From Cynocephalus volans (lineage: Eukaryota; Chordata; Mammalia; Dermoptera; Cynocephalidae), in assembly GCF_027409185.1 (NCBI RefSeq), contig NC_084478.1, positions 81,017,624 to 81,081,623 on the forward strand: a stretch of DNA of 64,000 nucleotides. Reading direction: 5' to 3'. Each line of letters begins with the position of its first letter. Within the stretch, counting starts at the first letter, position 1. Below, piece by piece: positions 17,037 through 26,670 of the stretch. A program made the translations under genes and the position numbers. Under the pieces are notes generated by a model, which saw only the letters and a program-made list of their open reading frames with translations, ran no database searches and was not told the origin of the DNA.

Positions 17037-17070
17037 CCCGCCTTCTTCCGGTGAGCAGAGAAATAAGGAT
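17027..17070 (-). promoter_or_regulatory. RPS4X: RPS4X core promoter: TOP start, ETS site, TATA-like box
   Basis: Reading the minus strand there is CCTTATTT (17061-17068), then ACCGGAAG (17045-17052, a GABP/ETS-type site), then the pyrimidine run CCTCTTTCC that includes the likely start near 17036. This order, an A/T box near -30, an ETS site and a C/T start, is typical of ribosomal protein genes whose mRNAs are translationally controlled by mTOR/LARP1. The start position is inferred. Confidence 0.75.
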
Positions 17071-17269
17071 GGGACTCTGCGCGCGCCGACGCCTCTTGTC
17101 GATCTGCCGCCTTTGTCGCTCCGCCCAGCGCAGCCCTCTGCTGGCGCGCTGGGGCTGTATCTTGCCACCTGCTGGTGGGAGGTCAGAGGGCTCGAGCCGG
17201 GGAGCTGCCGCCGGGGCATTTCCTCCCTTCCCCTTTTCCCTGCTCGCATATTTGCTCAGAGCCTATTTC

Positions 17270-17345
17270 TGTGCTTAGGTGCTGGGAATACAGAGATGAA
17301 CTAGACAAGATCCCTGCCTTCAAGGAGAGTGCAAAGTGAGGCTAC
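17270..17345 (-). repeat. L2-like fragment just upstream of RPS4X
   Basis: GCTGGGAATACAGAGATGAA and GATCCCTGCCTTCAAGGAG match the reverse L2 pattern. About 350 bp of unassigned sequence follows. Confidence 0.55.
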
Positions 17346-17689
17346 GTTATGTCCCACGTACAGATGATTATACGTATAATCAATAGAATACATTCTAATA
17401 AATATTTAATATTATTTTAAAACATATTTTGTTTGTCCCTTCTTCCGGGTTCCCTCGAGCCAGCCAGCCAGCCCATACTAAGAGTTGAGAAGAGCCAAAA
17501 ACGTTTTTTCCCTCTTGCTTCTCTGTAGACTGTCGAGGGGACGCTGTAGGGGGCGGGAAGGTAGAATCTCTGCTTGAACCATGGCGCCCTGCCCCCTCGC
17601 TTCCTATACAACGCATTTGGCACTTACAGAGTCTCAGGGAAGAGAGGACACATTAGAGATCATCTGGTTATCTAACTAAAATATAGATC

Positions 17690-18240
17690 TGATTTTGCTA
17701 TTTCCCTGCTTCGAAACTGCCCTTGTCCCATTTCCTGCCTTGAGGGAGCAGGTTAGAGCTTTGCCTGGTCTCTGTCGCCTCCTAAGTGTAGACGCCCATT
17801 GCTCCCTCCCACCATCCCAAACCTCAAAGCTAAAGCCACCCCAAGCTACTACTGCTCTGAGGAAACTGGCTCTTTCAAGACTGCCTGTGGATCTGAAGAT
17901 TCCTCAGCTTGGAACTGCCGTGAACAGCCCAGCCCCCTTCCTGGGCACCTCCTAATCCCCCTCCTCAGCCAGTTCATGTCCCTGTGGCTCTATGAGCTCC
18001 TGGTCCCCTCAGGTGGAGTGAATCCCTCTTTCTTCCTGTCCCAGAGCCCTCTGTTCAAAACTCGGTGACAGCACTTACCATTTTGGGTAGCAATGACTAA
18101 TTTACTTGTCTGTCCTCCACTAGACTGAGCATCTCCAGGACAGAGCCTGCCCTAATTCATCTGCTCAGGTCCTTTTCCACCTAACAGAGAACTTGGCACT
18201 GTGTCCCGCACTTCGTAAACCCTTGTTGAATGAATAAATT
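17690..18240 (+). repeat. L2 LINE 3' end
   Basis: Ends with the L2 terminal pattern CCAGGACAGAGCCTGCC...GTTGAATGAATAAATT at about 18135-18240. The upstream part is degenerate. Confidence 0.65.
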
Positions 18241-18539
18241 GAATCAGCATCCCACTCGATGTGCCTCCCAAGTCCTACTATATTACCTGTTAGAGCATCC
18301 AGCCTGTGCCTGAATTCCTCCCACCATGGGATCAGGCTCCTAACTCACGAGGTTCCATTTTACAAGTCTCTGTCTCTACCCTCCACTTCACCCTTTCAGC
18401 AGTCTGCAGAGGAGCAAGAGAGAAAAAAACTGTTGGCTATTCTCAACCAAGCAGTATTAACTAGGAGGGCAGGGACTCCTTTTTGCCTAAAACTAGGGCA
18501 TGATCCATAATAAAGCATGTTATAAATGATTATTGGAAA

Positions 18540-18830
18540 GAAGCAATTAATTGGAGGTGGGGATTAGAGAGAGAGTGAAGGTGATGAGAGAATGAAAGGT
18601 TGGTTCTGAGGTTTTCAGTCTGGGGGCACTGGGAAGATGGCGGTGCAGCTAACAAATGATGTAAGAGTTGATTTGGGAGTGAAGGATGACCATGGGATTT
18701 CTAGCTAGAGAAAACAGGAGAAATGGCTGGTTAGAACTGCTGATCTCACTTAATTAAGATCACACAGCCAGTTAAGGGGTGAAGGGGGTAAGGGGGCAGA
18801 GGGCTGGTCTCTGGCCTCCTAGGTCAGTGG
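18540..18830 (-). repeat. Old L2/MIR fragments
   Basis: A degenerate reverse L2 (18540-18710) is followed by a reverse MIR remnant (GATCACACAGCCAGTTAAG, 18755-18830). Confidence 0.5.
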
Positions 18831-19039
18831 TTGGTTTGTTTTTGTACCACAGTTTGTCAAAAGACTCGAGGGAATCAAAGCACCTTTCTCAGTATGTTTT
18901 TCTCTCTCAATTTGTGTTTGTGTTATTAGAAAATACGTATGTGTGTTATTAGAAAATAACAATAAAGGAAATTTGGAAAGAGCTAAGTAAATCACAAACG
19001 GTACCTCCCCAAACACCCTAAAAACATCATCTGTATTCA

Positions 19040-19365
19040 CTTGTTCCTGTTCCTGTTCTCATTCTGATCAGTTTGTGTGCGTGCATACTTTTACATAATT
19101 TTAGTCCTAGCATACAGGTCATTTTGTATTCTGCTTTTATTATATTAGAAACACTTTCCGAGTTGCTACATAATCTTCATAATTGTTATCTTAACAGCTG
19201 CATCATATTCCATTAAATGGGTGTCCCATAATTAACAAAAGTTCTCTACCGTTGGACACTTAGTTTTCTGCACTTTTTCTTTATTATGAATGTTGCTACA
19301 GTGAACAGCTTCCTTCATGTAGCTTTTTCGTTCAGTTGAATGATTTTCTTAGAATAAATCCATTT
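19040..19365 (-). repeat. Old L1/HAL1 fragment (reverse)
   Basis: Contains the reverse-L1 landmarks CATCATATTCCATTAAATGG and TTATGAATGTTGCTACAGTGAAC. Confidence 0.65.
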
Positions 19366-20140
19366 CTTCAACCAACATTTATTGAGTGCCTACTCAGTAC
19401 AAGTTCTGTATTATGAACTGGGGATACAGGGATGATTAAGATCTAGTTCCTGCTCTCCAGGAGAACTCACATTATAATGCAAGAGGCAGGCTGGGGAGGG
19501 GGGAGTGAAAACTAAGAAAAGCTCATTGGAGAAAAGATGGTGGTAAAGCAGGTTGAAACAGAGCGCTGCTAACATTCTAGGGGCTGGCAGGTTAGCTCGG
19601 TTGTTAAGAGCACAGTCTTGTAACCCCAGGGTCACTGCTTCGGATCTCCCTACTGGCCAACGCAGAAGAAAGAAAAGACGAATATTAAGGATCTTGGAGT
19701 GTAGGTAGACAATGGGGAGCCCTTGAAAGACTTTTAAAGAGGACAGGACCAGCTTTGTGCTTTAGAAAGATAACTCCGCCTGCGGGGCTGGAGAGTAGCG
19801 GGCTGATTCAAAAGACCTTGCCGATGGAGTATTGTCAGGATCTGGCTGGGAAGTGATGAATGTGCAGGGGTGAGGGACAAGGAGGTATAATTAAGATGAC
19901 TCCCAGGTTTTTTGGCTTGGTGATTCACTGGTGCATTCACTGCAACAAGGCGGAGGTAGAGGAGCATGCTTGGGGAGATGAGGGGGTCAGTGTGAGCTCC
20001 CTGGGGCTGAGGGTGGGGAGAGCATCATCAGCCTGGAGATGTCCTACAGACACAGCTCTGAGCTCGGGTGCGTGATCTGGCCTGAAGACTCGGACTTGGG
20101 AGAATTAGTGCATCTGTGTTTAGTCCATGGGAGTGGTTGG
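19366..20140 (-). repeat. L2 LINE (reverse)
   Basis: Starts CAACATTTATTGAGTGCCTAC, continues GGGGATACAGGGATGA, then further L2 landmarks; interrupted by a tRNA-like SINE at 19580. Confidence 0.65.
19580..19676 (+). mobile_element. tRNA-like SINE, possibly tRNA-Thr-related
   Basis: GGGCTGGCAGGTTAGCTCGG carries box A and GCTTCGGATCTCC is a box B-like region. The anticodon-arm equivalent reads CAGTCTTGTAACCCC, which is closer to tRNA-Thr(TGT) than to the tRNA-Ile-like units elsewhere. The tail is purine-rich, and no TSD was found. Confidence 0.6.
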
Positions 20141-20149
20141 CAGTAACTG

Positions 20150-20587
20150 TTAGAAAGGGAGCACAATGTTAAAGAGTCTGATAGTTTTTAATAGTAGCGT
20201 ATGTGTATTGCCAAAAACTTGTCTCAGAGGATCCTTGCAATTTTTCTACATTCCTGCCAGCCTGGTAATTACTTATTTTTAACTTTTGCTAATGTAATTG
20301 TTTTAATTTGCACTAAAAAAAAAAAAAAAAATCGCTAGGGAAGTCGGACATTTTGCCATATGTTTGTTTACTCATTCTATTTCTTCTTGTATGAAATATC
20401 TCAGACCATTTATCTTTGGGAGACGCGTTTTCCCGATCGATTTGCGTGAGTGCTTTATAAAATATAGAAATTAGTCCTTTGTCGTATTTGAGGAAGATAT
20501 TCTTACCAATTGGTTGTTTTCCTGTTGGTTATATTTTTCAAAGTACACATTTTCAGTTAAGATTTTATGAAACCACTATATCAGCCA
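20150..20587 (-). repeat. Old L1/HAL1 fragment (reverse)
   Basis: Reverse-L1 landmarks: CTACATTCCTGCCAGC, ACCAATTGGTTGTTTTCCTG. An A17 run lies at 20315-20331. Confidence 0.6.
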
Positions 20588-20588
20588 G

Positions 20589-20649
<61 letters not shown>
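20589..20649 (+). repeat. (CA)n microsatellite
   Basis: About 30 uninterrupted CA units, 61 bp. Confidence 0.99.
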
Positions 20650-20651
<2 letters not shown>

Positions 20652-21316
20652 TTTTATGTAACCAAACCTGTTGATCTTTTCTCTTGTCATTTCTTGTCAC
20701 TTCAAAGCCTTAGAAGGCTACCATCAGTTCAAAGATCTACTAGATACTCGATTCTGTTTCATAACATATATTTAATTCTTTATCAACTTGGGATTGATAA
20801 AATATAAATAGAATAAATAGATAAATAGAAAAAAATTCAATTTTCCCCCAAACGTTAGCTAACCAAATTTCTCACTACAAAATGTTAAATGATTTCTCTC
20901 TCCTCTGTGGTTTTGTAAGAGCCGCTTTAGCATATGATAAATTAAATTATATAGTACATGGCTCTATTTCTGTACATGTGGGCATGGGAGGTGAGTCTAT
21001 GGTGAGAAGAGAACTCAGACATACATCCCCAGCATCCTGTCCCAGATTACCAGGGGGTAGGGACATGTATGAGTGGTTCATGGTAGGGAGGAGGGACTTT
21101 TGGTTGTGGTTAATGGTAGTCCAAGTCATGCCGTAGGTGGAGTAGTCCAAGCCCCCTACCCTTCATCTTAAAGAATAGCCCTTCATGCCTCATATTCCCT
21201 GATCAACTTCGTGTCAGCAATCAATGAACCAACACAGTGTACTCTTCCATAGCTCATATTGCTGAGACACAGTGAGGCAGAGTGGAATGAGCACAGTTTG
21301 AATCTGGCTCTGAGTG

Positions 21317-21348
21317 CGCACTCTCCCGAGTGAGACACGGGCCGGCCC
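21317..21348 (-). mobile_element. CYN SINE 5' fragment
   Basis: Only the 5' end of a reverse CYN element is present (CTCTCCCGAGTGAGACACGG then GCCGGCCC). Its 3' portion and tail are missing, an unusual truncation for a retroposon. Confidence 0.7.
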
Positions 21349-21371
21349 TGGCTACAACTCTTTTTAAACTT

Positions 21372-21424
21372 TTTTTTTTGGCAGCTGGCAGGTAAGGGGA
21401 TCCAAACCCTTGACCTTGGTGTTA
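21372..21424 (-). mobile_element. CYN-type SINE, 5'-truncated
   Basis: T-rich tail, then GGCAGGTAAGGGGATCCAAA and CTTGACCTTGGTGTTAT. Flanking TTTAAACTT at 21363-21371 and 21425-21433 forms a TSD, so it is a normal 5'-truncated insertion. Confidence 0.75.
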
Positions 21425-21739
21425 TTTAAACTTATTTTTGTAACAGCTTTACTGAGAAATACTTGACATACAATAAATGGCATGTTTAAGGGATACGGTT
21501 TGACAGTTTTGACATATGTATTACACTCAATGAAACCATCACCACAACTAAGATAATGAACATATATACCTTTGTAATCTCTCACTCCAGCTGCTCCGCC
21601 CCCCCCATTCCCAGGCAACCACTGACCTGCTTTCTCTCACTATTAATTAATTTGCATTTTCTAGAATTTCAAATAAATGGAAATCATACAGTATGTACTC
21701 TCTTTTGTCTGGTTTCTTTCACTTAGCATAATTACTTTT

Positions 21740-22439
21740 ATTTATTTATTTATTTTTATTTTATCATTACATAATGTAAATATTTTTTGTGGCCCTTTAC
21801 CAGTTTCTCCATAATCCCCCCTTCCTGCCTTTCCCACCACTGATGTCCTCAGTTCTTTTTTTTTTTTTTTTTTTTTTAATAAGATAACCAGTAAGGGGAT
21901 CTTAACCCTTGACTTGGTGTTGTCAGCACCTCGCTCTCCCAAGTGATCTAATCGGCCATCCCTATATGGGATCCGAACCCGTGGCCTGGGTGTTATCAGC
22001 ACCACACCCTCCCAAGTGAGCCACGGGCCAGCCCCTGGTGTCCTCAGTTCTGTTCTCTCCTTCTGAATTCAAGGAATTATTGTGATTGTTGTATCTTTCT
22101 TTCTTTCTTTCTTTTTTTTTTTTTTTTTCTTTTCAGCTCCCACTTATGACTGAGGACATGCAGTATTTCTCTTTCTGTGTCTGGCTTATTTTACTTAACA
22201 TTATTTTTTCTAAGTTCATCCATGTTGCTGCAAATGCCAGAACTTCATTCCTTTTTATGGCAGAGTAGTATTCCATTGTGTATATATGCCAACTTTTCCT
22301 TATCAGTCATCCCTTGATGGACATTCAGGTTGGTTCCAACTCTTGGCTATTGTAAATAGATCTGCATTAAACATGGGAGTGCAGGTATCCCTTTGACATG
22401 ATGATTTCCCTTCCTTTGGGTACACACGTAGCAGCCGGA
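21740..22439 (-). mobile_element. 5'-truncated L1 insertion
   Basis: A T-rich tail (21735-21765) opens a reverse L1 3' end with AGCTCCCACTTATGACTGAG and GTATTCCATTGTGTATATATG. TTAGCATAATTACTTTT (about 21723-21739) and TTAGCATAAGTATTTT (about 22440-22455) are the TSD. It interrupts the older L1 and is itself interrupted by a CYN SINE. Confidence 0.75.
21856..22035 (-). mobile_element. CYN SINE, dimer
   Basis: Long T-tail, then two reverse tRNA-Ile-like units. TSD TGATGTCCTCAGTTC / TGGTGTCCTCAGTTC at 21841-21855 and 22036-22050, one mismatch. Confidence 0.93.
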
Positions 22440-22850
22440 TTAGCATAAGTATTTTGAGACTCATCCATCTTGTTGTGGTACTCATTGACTCATCCATCAA
22501 TAGTTCATTGCTTTTTATTGCTGAATAATGTTCCAGTGTATGGATAGACTTCAATTAGTTTATCCATTCACCTGTGGATAGACATTTGGGTTGTTTACAG
22601 GCTTTGGCAATTACAAATAAAGCTGCTATGAATATTCATGTACAAGCATCTTTATGATAAACCCTTTTATTTTTCTTGGGCAAATATGTAAGAGTGGGAT
22701 GGCTAGGTCATATGGTAGGTGTATGTTTAACTTTTAAAAAATTTGCTAATCTGTTTTCCAAAGTGGTTGTATCATTTTACCATCAGCAGTGTATTAAAGT
22801 TCCAGTTGCTCCCCATCCTTGCCAATATGTGTTAAGATCAGTCTTTAAAA

Positions 22851-24257
22851 AAAATTTTTTTTTATTGTGGTAAAATATACATAACATAAAATTTAGCATT
22901 TTGACCATTCTTAAGAATATCATTCCATGGCATTAAGTACATTCACAATGTTGTGCAACCATCACCACTATCCATTCCCAGAATTTTTAAAATCTTCCTA
23001 AACAGAAACTCTGTACCCACTAAACAATAACTGCCCATTTCCCCCTGCCCTTAGCCTCTGGTAACCTCTGTTCTACTTCCTGTCTCTATGAATCTGCCTA
23101 TTCCAAGTATCTCCTATGGGTGGAATCATACAATATTTGTCCTTTTGTGTGTGGTTTATTTTACCTAGCACAATATTTTCAAGGTTCACCCATGCTATAG
23201 CATGTATTGGAATTACATTTCATTTTAGGCCTGAATAATATTCCATTGTATATACCACATTTTGTTTATCCATTCATTTGTTAATGGATCCGGGTTGTTT
23301 CCATCTTTTGGCTTGTGAATAATGCTGCTATGAACATTGATGTACAAGTACCTGTTTGAGTCCCTGCTTTCAATTCTTTTGGGCACATACCTAGAAGTGG
23401 AATTGCTAGATCATATGGTAATTCTATGATTAACTTTTTGAAGAACTGCCAAACTGCTTTCCATAGTGGTGGAAACAGCAATGTACAAGGGTTGGTTCCA
23501 AATTTCCCCATGTCCTTACCAACACATTATTTCCCATTTTTGTTTTTTATAATTGCCATACTAATGGGTGTGAAGTGGTATCTCATTGTTGTTTTGATTT
23601 GCATTTCCCTAATGAGTGATGTTGAGCATCTTTTCATGTGTTTATTGGCCATTTGTATTGTGTCTTTTTTGGAGAAATATGTATTCAAGTGCTTTGCCCA
23701 TTTTTGAATTGGGTTGTTTGGGTTTTTTTGTTGTTGGGTTTTAGGAATTCTTTACATATCCTGGATATTAATCCCTTACCAGATATGTGACTTGCAAATA
23801 TTTTCTCCCATTCTGTGAGGTTATTTAAAAAAATTTTTTTAAAAGATGACCGGTAAGGGGATCTCAACCCTTGGCTTGGTGTTGTCAGCACCACACTCAG
23901 CTAGTGAGCGAACTGGCCATCCTTATATAGGATCCAAACCCGTGGCCTTGGTGTTATCAGCACTGCACTCTCCCAAGTAAGCCACGGGCCAGCCCTCCAT
24001 TCTGTGAGGTTTTCCCCCCTACCATTTTGAGTCCTTTGATACACAAAAGTTTTACATTTTGATGAAGTCCAATTTATCTATTTTTTCTTTTGTTGACTGT
24101 GAAGTTCAGTGTTTTTAATTTTGGCCATTTTAACAGATGTGGTATCTTGTGGCTTTATTTTAGATTTTCCTCATGACTAATGCTATCTAACATATTTTCA
24201 TGTGCTTTTTTTCTTTTCTTTCCTTTTTTTTTTTACCATTCATATATATTCTTTGGT
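22851..24257 (-). mobile_element. Old L1 ORF2 3' region (reverse)
   Basis: Reverse-L1 order from TTTTTATTGTGGTAAAATAT through CCATCACCACTATCCATTC, TCCATAGTGGTGG and CATTCTGTGAGG. It resumes after the 6.6-kb L1 at 30916. Confidence 0.85.
23823..23996 (-). mobile_element. CYN SINE, dimer
   Basis: Reverse dimer with GATGACCGGTAAGGGGATC and CCACGGGCCAGCCC ends. Perfect 15-bp TSD CCATTCTGTGAGGTT at 23808-23822 and 23997-24011. Confidence 0.95.
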
Positions 24258-24273
24258 GAAATATCTGTTCAAA

Positions 24274-24398
24274 AGAAGAGGAGAGTATGTCTTTCTCACT
24301 CTCTCTGCTCTCTCTGCTTCCATCATCTTGCAATGTGAGACCCCTGGGTCACTATCACCACCTCCAGATGGATTTTGGACTTCCCAGCCTCAGAAATT
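24274..24398 (+). mobile_element. MaLR LTR R-region segment at L1 5' end
   Basis: These 125 bp match, with few changes, the R region of the MaLR copy at 39769-41882 (compare 41717-41837): AGAAGAGGAGAG, TCTCTCTGCTCTCTCTGC, CATCTTGCAATGTGAGACC, TTGGACTTCCCAGCC. The match stops where that LTR has a GTAAGC donor. Confidence 0.85.
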
Positions 24399-24640
24399 AG
24401 TGATGTTTGGAACTGAGAACACAGTCCTTGCCTATTGGCCCTAAAAGTAATTCTCTACAGAAAGAAAACTACCAAAGTACAGATGCCTGGCCTTTATGTA
24501 CTTGCTTAGTGTTCCCATGGTGAAGAAACATATCATCAGACTTCCGGTCAAGATGGCGGAATAGACGGTCCCTAGCGTCACTCTCTCCCACAAACCAACC
24601 GATTCAAACTATAAAAACATAACATCAAGCATATGGAAAG

Positions 24641-25340
24641 GGGAGATGTCCAGCGGGGGAGGCAGAAGCTCCGCCGAGACCACATGCCCTGCGGGGCTGC
24701 TGTCGCACGATCTGGCAGATAGGCTTCACCGCCGCCACCCGGCTCCATTCCCAGCGCAGCCCAGTGCACACAGAGTGGGGAGACATCCGGCAGAGGAGGC
24801 GGAGGTTCCGCAGAAACCACACAACCTGTGGGGCCACCACTGCATGATCCAGCAGGTAGGATTCACCACAGGCACCCGGCTCCATTCCCAGCCTTGTCTA
24901 GTGTGCTTGAAGCAGGGAGACATCCGGCAGGGGAGGCAGGAACTCCACAGGGACCAAACTGCTGCCGCATGATCCAGCAGCCCGGCCCAATGCGTAGGGA
25001 GCACAGAGATGTCCAGCAAGGGAGGTAGAAGCTCCGTAGAGTCCACACACCCTTGGGGGGGCCACCGCTGCATGATCCAGTAGCAGGTAGGCTTCACTAC
25101 CGCCACCCGGCTCCATCCCAAGCCTGGCCTAGTGCGCACAGAGCAGGGAGACATCCGGCAGGGGAAGGGGAAGCTCTGCAGAGACCACACGCTCTGTGGT
25201 GCCTCTGCACATGCCAGCAGCCCAGGCCAGAGTGCACGGAACAGGAAGAAGTCCAGCAGGGGAGGTGGAAGCTCAGCAGAGACCACACACCCTGCGGTAC
25301 TGCCCCGTGATCCAGCAGCCCAGCAGAGTCCAAGCTGACC
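24641..25340 (+). repeat. Tandem monomers of the L1 5'UTR
   Basis: Six copies of a unit with core GGGAGACATCCGGCAGGGGA begin near 24641, 24777, 24915, 25004, 25146 and 25244. Spacing is 136-142 bp for long units and 89-98 bp for short ones. This resembles the monomer-based promoters of mouse L1 in design, not in sequence. Confidence 0.85.
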
Positions 25341-25507
25341 AGAGAGGTGGCTCTCCAGAGAGGCCCAAGACCTGAGGCAACCACACATGCAAGGCACTAG
25401 TGTCCAACTGAGTAGTCACTGAGGTAGCCATACCAAATTGGCAACCACAGAAACATCTTAGTCAGTCAATAGTGTCAAACCTGTGGACTGTGAAACCCCC
25501 AGCCACA

Positions 25508-26500
25508 ATGAATAAACATCAAAGAAAAGATACCAGAAATACGAAAAATCAAGAAAGTATACCACCAAAGGATAATAACTCCCAAGCTCTAGATCCTATA
25601 GAACAAGAAGCCCTTGAAAAGACTGGCAAGGAATTTCGAGTGATAATTCTAAGGAAACTGAATGAGATACAAGAAAATTCAGCTAGACATCATGATGAAA
25701 TGAGTTAAAGTATACAGGACCTGAAAGAGGAAATGTACAAGGAAATCAATGCCCTGAAAAAAAATGTAGCAGAACTTGCCAAACTGAAGAAGTTACTCAG
25801 TGAAATATAAAACACAATGGAGAGTTTAACCAGAAGGCTTGTGGAAGTTGAAGAGAGAACCTCTGAACTTGAAGATGGGCTATTTGAAATAATACAAGCA
25901 CAAACAAAAAAAGAAAAAAGAATCAAAGGCATTGAAGAAAATCTGAGAGAGATATCAGACAACCTTAAGCGCTCAAATATCCGAGTCAGGGGTATTCCAG
26001 AAGGGGAGGAAAAAGGAGATTGCATTGAAAACATATTCAACAAAATAGTGGCAGAAAACTTCCCAGGTATAGGAAAAATCACAGATCTTCAGATCCAGGA
26101 AGTTCAAAGATCTCCAAACGTATTCAACCCAAAAAGGTCTTCTCCAAAACATGTTATAATCGAACTGGCAAAACTCAAAGAGAGAGAATCTTAAAAGCTG
26201 CAAGAGAGAAGCATCAAATCACCTATAAGGGAGCCCCAATCACGCTAACATCAGACTTTTCATCACAAACCCTAAAAGCCAGAAAGGAATGGGATGATAT
26301 ATTCAAAATACTAAAAGACAGAGATTGTCAGCCAAGAATACTCTACTCTGCAAGGCTATCCTTCCGAAATGAAGGGCAAATAGTATATTTCTCAAACAAA
26401 AACTGCGGGAGTTCACCACCACACGACCACCCTTACAAGAAATTCTCAAGGGGGTACTGGGTTTGGTTCCTGAAAAATAACAATCACTGCCATAAAAACC
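25508..26500 (+). pseudogene. L1 ORF1 remnant
   Basis: The first piece starts MNKHQRKDTRNTKNQE (25508). A nonsense codon ends it at about 25708, a second piece (25817-26194) carries the coiled-coil and RRM-like part (LTRRLVEVEERTSELEDGL), and a further frameshift follows. ORF1p is the trimeric RNA-binding protein of the L1 particle. Confidence 0.88.
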
Positions 26501-26670
26501 CAAGAAAAATCAAAACCCAATAGTATAATAAAAATGGCATTTGTGAAGAGAAAACAAACAAACAAAAAGGCTATCTACAACCTAAGGAACCAACAAATAC
26601 AGAAAACAAACAGTAAATCAGAAAGCAAGGAACAAAAGACACCTAAGACAATCAAACAATAATCAATAAA

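Larger units (their letters stand above)
21430..22850 (-). mobile_element. Old L1 3' region (reverse), interrupted
   Basis: Reverse L1 with landmarks AACCATCACCACAACTAAG, GGTTTCTTTCACTTAGCATA and, after the insertion, GCTGAATAATGTTCCAGTG and GTTTTCCAAAGTGGTTG. Split by the 5'-truncated L1 at 21740-22439. Confidence 0.8.

Noticed and set aside
20479-20661. Frame encoding a long Thr-His run
   Set aside because: It is the CA microsatellite read as codons.
24274-24398. Independent MaLR LTR fragment that the L1 merely landed next to
   Set aside because: The 16-bp TSD lies outside this segment on the left and after the L1 tail on the right, so it entered together with the L1.
24726-25397. 223-codon minus-strand open frame
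   Set aside because: It is the antisense of the L1 5'UTR tandem monomers; the repeating Trp/Cys/Pro pattern reflects the DNA repeat, not a protein.
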